This document shows positions 1 to 5,262 of a stretch of DNA of 5,262 nt, in pieces. Source of the DNA: Fidelibacterota bacterium (GTDB lineage Bacteria > Fidelibacterota > Marinisomatia > Marinisomatales > TCS55); NCBI GenBank assembly GCA_002713385.1, contig PAWC01000036.1, positions 7,543-12,804 of the forward strand. The letters run 5' to 3'. The notes beneath the pieces are model-generated. The model saw only the letters and a program-made list of their open reading frames with translations, was not told the origin of the DNA and searched no databases. Positions within the stretch are counted from its first letter, which is position 1. Each line of letters opens with the position of its first letter. The translations under genes were made by a program, and so were the position numbers.

Positions 1-531
1 ATCTGTCAGAGAAACAACAATAGTCGCCACAACTACACTATCTCCACTAGGACGACGTAAGGTATCCGGCATACTAACAGAAAGTATTCTGGGCCCTTGG
101 TTTCCCATTTTGAAACTGGTCATTTGTTCTTTTATTTCAGTTCCGAATTGAGCGAGGTATTTAACATAAACTTTTCCTGTGTCTGTGGGCTCTAAAACAT
201 ATGTTACATAATTTGAATCATTGCTGACTTTGATTGAAAAGACATCATCATTTGGAATAATGTCGCCTGTGATTCCTGCATCATTCAAGGACAACGTATC
301 TGCAATTCGTGTAGTATCAAATCCAAAATACAGTGCTTGTACAGCCTGGAGTTTTTTCCCAAGATAGGATGATTCAACCTGAGCGCTGAAATAAAGATTA
401 TTCAAGCCTTGGTGGTAATTAAACTGCAGATCCTGCAGCAAAGCAATTTCTTCTTCATCGGTGGAATCGCCACTGGGGCAACCCATCATGAACAAAACTA
501 GCCCCGCAAGCAGCCAAAAGGTTTTACGCAT
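1..531 (-). CDS. Ig-like-repeat lipoprotein, partial (3' end beyond window)
   Basis: The frame is open for 177 codons from an ATG at 531 to the window edge without a stop, so the C-terminus is missing. Residues 1-18 (MRKTFWLLAG...MMGC) form a lipoprotein signal peptide with Cys18 as the probable lipidated residue. An acidic linker (GDSTDEEE) follows. Residues about 45-102 look like one beta-sandwich repeat. It ends in a 'LNDAGITGD...NDDVFS' motif at 82-99, resembling the 'L.DDG..GD...DG.FS' signature of Ig-like domains in FCB-group surface proteins. A second unit seems to begin near residue 147 with 'ILSVSMPDTL'. An in-frame ATG at 555 overlaps the TGA of the upstream gene and would add eight residues (MNQFYFFS). 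I prefer 531 because MRKTFWLL is a normal signal-peptide start, but 555 remains possible. I do not recognise the family. Its place behind a T9SS translocon gene suggests an envelope role, which is inference only. Confidence 0.85.
   Translation of the reverse strand, partial: MRKTFWLLAGLVLFMMGCPSGDSTDEEEIALLQDLQFNYHQGLNNLYFSAQVESSYLGKKLQAVQALYFGFDTTRIADTLSLNDAGITGDIIPNDDVFSIKVSNDSNYVTYVLEPTDTGKVYVKYLAQFGTEIKEQMTSFKMGNQGPRILSVSMPDTLRRPSGDSVVVATIVVSLTD
226..288 (-). other. Conserved-looking end of an Ig-like repeat (GD...DDVFS motif)
   Basis: Residues 82-102 of the partial lipoprotein carry the acidic, glycine-containing hairpin typical of the last strands of Ig-like repeats found in FCB-group extracellular proteins. 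The motif is L-N-D-A-G-x-x-G-D followed by N-D-D-V-F-S. The assignment rests on motif memory and not on a database search. The acidic residues could bind calcium, but that is a guess. Confidence 0.45.
478..531 (-). other. Lipoprotein signal peptide and lipobox of the partial lipoprotein
   Basis: Codons 1-18 encode a positive N-terminus (RK), a hydrophobic core (FWLLAGLVLF) and a lipobox-like MMGC with Cys18. Met at -3 is not the consensus Leu, but relaxed lipoboxes are common in this group. The residues after the Cys (PSGDS) and the acidic run behind them fit a surface or outer-membrane lipoprotein tether. The exact sorting rule cannot be read from this sequence. Confidence 0.75.
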
Positions 532-554
532 AGAAAAAAAGTAAAACTGATTCA
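532..554 (-). promoter_or_regulatory. 23-bp gene junction with TGATG overlap before the third gene
   Basis: The cyclase gene stops with TGA at 557-555. The last A of that stop begins an in-frame ATG (555-553), 24 bases before the ATG at 531. The spacer is T-rich (ACTTTTTTTCT directly before the 531 ATG) and has no Shine-Dalgarno sequence. A weak GGAA lies about 8 bases before the 555 ATG. Translation of the third gene is therefore probably coupled to the cyclase, either by direct stop-start overlap or by short-range re-initiation. Which ATG is used is unresolved. Confidence 0.5.
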
Positions 555-1475
555 TCATTCGATTCCATAGATATGATAGGTTAATAATATTCCTACCTGT
601 TCCAAACTACCAGCTGAACATTTATCCGGGGTATCTTCGAGCGTATGCCAATAATTATTATATTCATGTGGATAGTCAAAATCAATAATATCAATGGCAG
701 GGATGTTTGCATTTTCCCAAAGCGGCACATGATCATCGTAGATCGTATAACCCAGCGACTGGTCAAAAGCCGGTAAATTCAATTTATTAGCCAGTTTCCA
801 TATTTTGCGGACTAACTGTGGAGCATGGCTGTAAGAAAAGCGTTCGATCGGAAAATGAAGGTGTTGATCACCAACCATATCCAAAATGATTGCATGGTCC
901 GGTTTTGGAAATGGCAGGTTTTGGGAAAAATACTGGGAACCTTGTGCATAGGAACTGTTTTCACCGGCCATCCCAAGATCTTCGCCATCAAAAAATATAA
1001 TTATTACGCCTGTTTCTGATGAATTTACTTTTAAGATGTGGGCGATTTCTAATAGTACAGCGACTCCACTGGCGCCATCATTCGCACCTATAAGTGGATT
1101 GTTTTGATCTTTTACATCTAATTCTTTATCTGACCAAGGGCGTGTATCCCAATGTGCACCTAATAAAATCTGTTTTTTAGCGTTTGGGTTAAATTGAGCA
1201 ATAATGTTTTGCAAATTATAAGTGTCTCCCCGATGCGGATCATTATAGGTAAAAGGTTGTGTCCATACGGTATCAGCGGTTGATTGCAATTCCTGCATTA
1301 AGTATTTAAGGCATTTTTTATATCCTGCTGAACCAGGATTTCGCGGGCCAAATGAACATTGTTTTTCCAAATGCTGAAAGGCTCGCTCACCGGAAAATTC
1401 GGGCACTGTATTTTCACACCCGACAGTAACCAGACAACTGAATAAAGCGCAAATTAATTTCTTTTTCGTTTTCAT
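555..1475 (-). CDS. Glutaminyl-peptide cyclotransferase-like M28 lipoprotein
   Basis: This complete 306-residue protein probably converts N-terminal glutamine of exported proteins to pyroglutamate in the periplasm. A signal peptide with lipobox TVGC (Cys20) implies membrane anchoring. The M28/QC zinc-site residues appear in order: His108 (GAHWDT), Asp133 (GANDGASG), Glu165-Asp166 (FFDGED), Asp199 (ILDMVGD) and His277 (NYWHTLED). Features favouring a cyclase over an ordinary M28 aminopeptidase are the Trp276-His277-Thr motif, matching the WHT of human QC (Trp329-His330); the N-terminal 'PRNPGSAG', like the 'RTPGSPG' of animal QC; and 'DDHVPLW' (247-253), like its 'DDHIPF'. Asp166 sits where human QC has the zinc ligand Glu202, a conservative change. 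The ATG at 1475 is firm because a TAA lies in frame at 1481-1479. The gene starts 23 bp after sprA stops. An aminopeptidase activity cannot be excluded from sequence alone. Confidence 0.88.
   Translation of the reverse strand: MKTKKKLICALFSCLVTVGCENTVPEFSGERAFQHLEKQCSFGPRNPGSAGYKKCLKYLMQELQSTADTVWTQPFTYNDPHRGDTYNLQNIIAQFNPNAKKQILLGAHWDTRPWSDKELDVKDQNNPLIGANDGASGVAVLLEIAHILKVNSSETGVIIIFFDGEDLGMAGENSSYAQGSQYFSQNLPFPKPDHAIILDMVGDQHLHFPIERFSYSHAPQLVRKIWKLANKLNLPAFDQSLGYTIYDDHVPLWENANIPAIDIIDFDYPHEYNNYWHTLEDTPDKCSAGSLEQVGILLTYHIYGIE
1416..1475 (-). other. Lipoprotein signal peptide of the cyclase-like protein
   Basis: Codons 1-20 give a strongly basic start (MKTKKK), a hydrophobic stretch (LICALFSCLVTV) and Gly-Cys at 19-20. 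Thr at -3 makes the lipobox slightly irregular. If lipidation failed, the segment could instead act as a membrane anchor or a cleaved signal peptide. Export from the cytoplasm is well supported in any case. Confidence 0.75.
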
Positions 1476-1498
1476 TTTTTACCACAAACCAGTTACCA
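1476..1498 (-). promoter_or_regulatory. 23-bp gene junction with TAATG overlap between sprA and the cyclase gene
   Basis: The sprA stop TAA (1501-1499) overlaps an ATG (1499-1497) that opens a six-codon frame, MVTGLW, ending in TAA at 1481-1479. One AAA codon then separates that stop from the real ATG at 1475. The run of A directly before the start, with no Shine-Dalgarno sequence, matches the A-rich initiation context usual in Bacteroidota. Ribosomes finishing sprA could reach the cyclase start by re-initiation. Whether the minigene matters is unknown. Confidence 0.45.
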
Positions 1499-4400
1499 TT
1501 AACCACTAATCGCAATATTTATATCAAACCCAAAATCACGGTCGATTTTCTTGCCAGTCGTTTTTGATTCTGATTCCCTGTATTCATAAATGATACCGCC
1601 ACTGACTTGAGAACTAAATGAATAAGATATCCGTAATGCTGTTTTCCAGCCGGAGTTGAATGCAGTCTGACCAAATTCTGCACCACCATCTTTACTGCCC
1701 AATGACTCGCTTTCATTCATATCAAAATTAAGCGTGAAGTTTACGGTATTTTGGATATGCCAGTCGTCCATATAAGGCAGTGGTATTGTAAAACCACCCC
1801 GATAGCTGTAATTGCTACTGGCTGTCCATGTTTTTTCATTGCGCACGCTCAAACCATTGGACTCGTCCTGAACCGACTTAGACAAATTGTGGCGGATATT
1901 CATGGAAATACCTTTTTTCAAGTTCATGTTTAATCCAATGAGGGGAGCAAAACTGATGTTTTTCCTGGATGAGCGCTGATTATCATCATAATCGTTGATG
2001 AATTGATCAAGATCAAATAGCGGCATGGCTGGTCCATCAAAATTCTCAAATTGCCAAGACCGGGATTCTTTACCATTCATGGCGTGTTCCATACTTGCGG
2101 TACGAGCGATCTTTTTAATAAAAGGCCATTTCTCAACTCCGGTCCAACGCAAACTCCAACCAAAGAAAGGAAATCCTTCTTCCAATTTTTCTCCCCAAAA
2201 CAAATAATCGCGGGACATTGAGCGCTGCTCAACATTTGATGCACCAATGGTGGTGGAGATATTCTGGGCATAATTCATGGAAGTAGAAATATTGCGAGTA
2301 AAATTCAATCCTGAGCGTACAGAAAAATCGCGCTTATGATCCCAGGCTCCCAGATCAGATCCGATATTATCAGCATGACTTAATTCGTGATCAGGCAGCC
2401 AGCCAAACTTATACCCAGTAGGTATCGTTCCTTGAACTCCCCGGCCTGTACGATTGAGGTTTTCTGTATAGGAGAAACTGATGGGATTCACTTTTTTTAT
2501 TATTCCATGAAAAGATGTCAGGAAAGCATTTTCCTTTTGGTCAGTTTTGGTTTCTTCGATCTCTTTCTCTTTAGTTTTATCGCGGCCTCTGCGCCTGTTG
2601 CTTTCAGTCCTCGAACTTGATTTTGAAGGTGGTTTATAAAATAACTCGAACATTTGAGATGGTAAAATATTGAAGCTCGATGAAAAACGTAATTGGGTTC
2701 CAATTGTAGCACCATCTATCGTACTGGCGCGTGGTTTATTCCAGCGGAAGGCGGCACTATGGTTAAAGTTTGGTTTGAGCCAAGTGAACAATTGTGGGTT
2801 AAATGATGTCGTCAGGTTTTCATTAATATTTTCTACAACACCAGCATCCATTTCTTTTATGGCTATCCAGGCATAGCCGCGAAAATCCTTGAGATCACTG
2901 GTAATTGTTCTGGAGTATTTTGCTTTCAGTTTATCAGTCAAACTGTAATCAAGTGAGAATTTTCGACTTAAGCCAAAAGAATAATTATCAGAACGGGGAC
3001 CAACACGTTTTGTCGTTTGTGACAAGGATTCATTAATATTAAAACTGGTGTTAAATGCAGAAGGTGTATAATAAACATTCATTTCGCCCAGTTTTTCACC
3101 GAGCCAGGGAACATCTTTAAGCCATTTAAATGGTGTGATATAATTATCCCTGCTGAATGGATATGAATAGTTTACTTTTCCAGAATATTTTTCGTTCAAA
3201 ACTTCTGAGTTTAGTGGGTCAGAAGATTTGGACTGAGAAGCTGTAAAACTGGGTTTAATCTTATCGAGTGTTGATTTTATAAATTTATTATCCGACTTAC
3301 TGGACTTGGTCAAAGAAGTACTGAAAGATATTTCCTGTTTTCTGGTCATAATGGAATCAGGGACATTTTTCTGATTCACTTGGATATCTGAATCAGGGAA
3401 ATATTTTGGCCTATTTTCCAAGTGTGAAAAGGTTGTGTTTAATGGAATATTCAAACCCCAGGACTTGGGCATTAATTTGTGTAACTGCACATTAGTGTTC
3501 ACTCTGAAATTTTCTGAATTTGTATTACTGCCTAAGCGTTGCTGCAATACATGAAAATCGGCATCTTTTCTGTTGTAAGAAACAGTGGATGTCGCCAGAT
3601 CCGCTAAATTGAATTTGGACTGCACCCGCATAGCAACACCGCGATCTTTCTTCACACCACTTAAGCGCAGTTCATCCAGCCATACATCACCTGTAATGGG
3701 TTCATCAGCCTGGTTACGCACCCCCACAGTAAAAAATTGAATGCTTGAAAGAGACGGTTTACCCTTGATATGGATCTGTTTTCCAGATACGTTTCCATCT
3801 TCATCTGTAAAAGTATAATAGCGGTCATTATCTATAATCTCGTATATATCTGTTTCTTCATATTTGCTCACAGATGACGAATCCTGAAGCTTTAATTTGG
3901 TCAGCCAATTCAGATCAATTTCAATGGAGTTCCTCCCTCGCGTTTCATCCCAGCCGCTGTAAACGGGTTGGATAAACTCGTAATAATTATTGCCCTGTCC
4001 AAAACGTAGAAAAAATTCAACACTTGTTTCTTCTTTGCCAATCCATTGGTTTGGAGTTTCACCATAAACATACATTTTTAATTTATCATAGGTCAAATAA
4101 TTCGCGCCGGATATTTTCATCAGACTCTTCATAGCAGCACCGCTATACCCTGCAGGCAGATCAGTGAATTTCATCACTAGCGATTGTTCTTTGGAACGTA
4201 TATCATTTAGTCTGTCATATTCTCCTTTCACACCTTCTGGAGGAACATAATTGTCGTTGTCTTCTGTATTGACGACAGCAATAGCAAAAACACTATCCGC
4301 ATTTTCTTTCGTAAATGTATTGGATGAATCTGAAGCAATACCCAATTCCTGCCATCCATTACCTACCAGTTCAATTTTGGCAACATTAATATTGACATTT

Positions 4401-5262
4401 CCAGTATCTGAAACGATCAAAGATAAATGGCGAATTTCTGTCCATTCCGGGCTCATGCTAGAATCCACCCTGCTGAAATGGTTCAAAGGTATACGGTATA
4501 ATTTCCAGCCAGTATAATCACCATTGGATTTTTTTGTACGGCCGGCTAAATATGTAGTATCGGTAAGGAAAAATGATTTAGTAAAATATTTATTCACGAT
4601 CAATAATTCAAAAGAACGATCCAGGCTTTCTGTATCAGGATATTTACCGGTATCCAGGGCATTCCCTTCAGTTCCATTAATTTTTGAAAAATCAGAACTG
4701 CCTTCTTTGTACGACCAGTTATCATTATTAGGATCTTCCAGATTGCGATCCAAACCTGTATAAACAATATCAGCCCATAGTGGATCATCCACAACAGCCA
4801 CATAAAATGTATCGATACAACCGCCCCAGCCATCTTCGTATTCGTCTATGCAGCCATCCAAACCGATATCTTCCTGATCTTGTAATAGCCCATCGCCATT
4901 CATACCGGCTACTTTTTCATCTTCAGTATCCAATTGACCATCCCCATCGCGGTCTTCACTAATCCTGCCTAAGTTAACGGTCAATTTCCCTTTTTCTCCG
5001 TATAACCAAATTTCAAAAAACTTGGTTTGGGTTTGGTCGTAATCACCTGAGTATAATGGTGTTGTTATGCCAGCCCATAAAGAATCTTGTATTATACCAC
5101 TGTGTAAATCTCTGGGTCTATAATTTAAGTTTAATATATCTGTGGTTTCATTCTGGGCGCGGATAGACGTTGATTGGTTGGGCCATATGTCTTTTGTCCG
5201 GACTTGAACATAAGGATTATACCAACCCATTTTAGCTCGATTACGCTGTTTTAATTGTTCAT
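1499..5262 (-). CDS. sprA: SprA/Sov-type T9SS outer-membrane translocon, C-terminal part (5' end beyond window)
   Basis: SprA forms the very large beta-barrel channel through which the type IX secretion system exports cargo across the outer membrane. Here 1253 residues are present. The frame continues past the Met at 5230 (EQLKQRNRAK then MGWYNP) to the edge, so that Met is internal; 'NRAKxxWYN' resembles a conserved SprA stretch. Numbered from that Met: residues 87-92 NLGRISED, then acidic DxDxDG loops at 93-133; 515-523 DVWLDELRL; a region at 530-620 with ADLATSTVSY, GLNIPL and PKYFPDSDI that resembles the SprA core; then many alternating Ser/Asn/aromatic strands to the C-terminus (DFGFDINIAISG), as expected for a barrel. 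Family members are usually over 2000 residues, so roughly half is missing. Oddities are only two cysteines (127 and 138) and a Lys/Arg/Glu-rich insert at 867-900. It is the first visible gene of the apparent operon; its promoter is outside the window. Confidence 0.9.
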   Translation of the reverse strand, partial: EQLKQRNRAKMGWYNPYVQVRTKDIWPNQSTSIRAQNETTDILNLNYRPRDLHSGIIQDSLWAGITTPLYSGDYDQTQTKFFEIWLYGEKGKLTVNLGRISEDRDGDGQLDTEDEKVAGMNGDGLLQDQEDIGLDGCIDEYEDGWGGCIDTFYVAVVDDPLWADIVYTGLDRNLEDPNNDNWSYKEGSSDFSKINGTEGNALDTGKYPDTESLDRSFELLIVNKYFTKSFFLTDTTYLAGRTKKSNGDYTGWKLYRIPLNHFSRVDSSMSPEWTEIRHLSLIVSDTGNVNINVAKIELVGNGWQELGIASDSSNTFTKENADSVFAIAVVNTEDNDNYVPPEGVKGEYDRLNDIRSKEQSLVMKFTDLPAGYSGAAMKSLMKISGANYLTYDKLKMYVYGETPNQWIGKEETSVEFFLRFGQGNNYYEFIQPVYSGWDETRGRNSIEIDLNWLTKLKLQDSSSVSKYEETDIYEIIDNDRYYTFTDEDGNVSGKQIHIKGKPSLSSIQFFTVGVRNQADEPITGDVWLDELRLSGVKKDRGVAMRVQSKFNLADLATSTVSYNRKDADFHVLQQRLGSNTNSENFRVNTNVQLHKLMPKSWGLNIPLNTTFSHLENRPKYFPDSDIQVNQKNVPDSIMTRKQEISFSTSLTKSSKSDNKFIKSTLDKIKPSFTASQSKSSDPLNSEVLNEKYSGKVNYSYPFSRDNYITPFKWLKDVPWLGEKLGEMNVYYTPSAFNTSFNINESLSQTTKRVGPRSDNYSFGLSRKFSLDYSLTDKLKAKYSRTITSDLKDFRGYAWIAIKEMDAGVVENINENLTTSFNPQLFTWLKPNFNHSAAFRWNKPRASTIDGATIGTQLRFSSSFNILPSQMFELFYKPPSKSSSRTESNRRRGRDKTKEKEIEETKTDQKENAFLTSFHGIIKKVNPISFSYTENLNRTGRGVQGTIPTGYKFGWLPDHELSHADNIGSDLGAWDHKRDFSVRSGLNFTRNISTSMNYAQNISTTIGASNVEQRSMSRDYLFWGEKLEEGFPFFGWSLRWTGVEKWPFIKKIARTASMEHAMNGKESRSWQFENFDGPAMPLFDLDQFINDYDDNQRSSRKNISFAPLIGLNMNLKKGISMNIRHNLSKSVQDESNGLSVRNEKTWTASSNYSYRGGFTIPLPYMDDWHIQNTVNFTLNFDMNESESLGSKDGGAEFGQTAFNSGWKTALRISYSFSSQVSGGIIYEYRESESKTTGKKIDRDFGFDINIAISG
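2531..2632 (-). other. Charged low-complexity insert in SprA barrel region
   Basis: Residues 867-900 (from the Met at 5230) run from KPPSKSSSRTE through RRRGRDKTKEKE to KTDQKE. This Ser then Lys/Arg/Glu-rich stretch has no beta-strand pattern, while both flanks (FELFYK before, NPISFSYTENL after) look like barrel strands. It is best read as a long flexible loop, on the periplasmic or the external side. The reading frame is continuous, so this is not a frameshift artefact. Confidence 0.6.
4832..4954 (-). other. Acidic calcium-loop-like segment in SprA
   Basis: Residues 93-133 (numbered from the Met at 5230) hold one canonical EF-hand/dockerin-style loop, DRDGDGQLDTED, with acidic residues at loop positions 1, 3, 5, 9 and 12 and Gly at 6. 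A second match is poorer (GMNGDGLLQDQE, no acid at position 1). A third spans 121-132 (DIGLDGCIDEYE). Two cysteines, 127 and 138, lie in or just after the third loop. Calcium binding is inferred from the motif. The segment directly follows the NLGRISED stretch and is expected to be on an exposed face or loop of the translocon. Confidence 0.6.

Noticed and set aside
825..1019. Plus-strand open frame opposite the cyclase gene
   Set aside because: It lies wholly antisense to a gene with clear catalytic motifs and encodes nothing recognisable.
2025..2876. Several plus-strand open frames of 60-77 codons opposite sprA, and similar ones at 1751-1933 and 4251-4962
   Set aside because: All are shadows of the continuous sprA frame on the other strand, with no start context or protein pattern of their own.
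4600..4833. Minus-strand out-of-frame open frame within sprA, and similar ones at 1519-1716, 2077-2271 and 2518-2715
   Set aside because: They are fully nested in sprA in another frame; their compositions are what frame-shifted reading of barrel codons would give.
4871..4903. Middle acidic loop (GMNGDGLLQDQE) as a full EF-hand
   Set aside because: The first loop position is Gly, not an acid, so it is at best a degenerate site; only the first and, less surely, the third loop are supported.
5228..5230. ATG at 5230 as the start of the large gene
   Set aside because: The frame stays open for ten more codons (EQLKQRNRAK) to the window edge, this stretch resembles internal SprA sequence, and no signal peptide follows the Met. 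SprA proteins are about twice the visible length.
1..5262. Terminators, tRNA/rRNA genes, CRISPR arrays, insertion sequences
   Set aside because: No hairpin followed by a T-run at gene ends, no RNA-gene signatures, no spaced direct repeats and no transposase-like frames were seen; the only gaps between genes are 23 bp long.

Overview
The window holds three genes, all on the minus strand and packed head to tail, so transcription runs from right (5262) to left (1). In transcription order they are: the C-terminal half of a SprA-type outer-membrane translocon protein (1499-5262, 5' end outside the window); a complete lipoprotein of the M28 fold that looks like a glutaminyl-peptide cyclotransferase (555-1475); and the N-terminal part of a small Ig-like-repeat lipoprotein (1-531, 3' end outside the window). 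The third gene is open to the window edge with no stop codon. Both gaps between genes are exactly 23 bp, and no promoter or terminator is visible between the genes. A single operon is the natural reading.

SprA (Sov in Porphyromonas) is the giant beta-barrel through which the type IX secretion system (T9SS) passes its cargo. Together with AT-rich DNA, no clear Shine-Dalgarno sequences before the starts, and two predicted lipoproteins, it points to the FCB supergroup. Possible lineages are Bacteroidota, Ignavibacteriota, Neomarinimicrobiota, Calditrichota or relatives. The SprA is quite diverged, with DxDxDG loops and a charged insert. That makes me favour a lineage outside classical Flavobacteriia/Bacteroidia, but I cannot fix the phylum from the sequence alone.

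The functional theme is export and maturation of envelope and surface proteins. A glutaminyl cyclase converts an N-terminal glutamine, exposed after signal-peptide cleavage, into pyroglutamate. In Bacteroidota many signal peptidase I products, T9SS cargo included, are known to begin with pyroglutamate. A translocon gene immediately followed by a cyclase lipoprotein gene is therefore a plausible pairing of secretion with cargo maturation. The third lipoprotein has no assigned role, and its place in the same apparent operon makes it a candidate accessory or cell-surface factor.

There is no gene-free stretch longer than 23 bp. I see no RNA genes, mobile elements, CRISPR arrays or extended DNA repeats.
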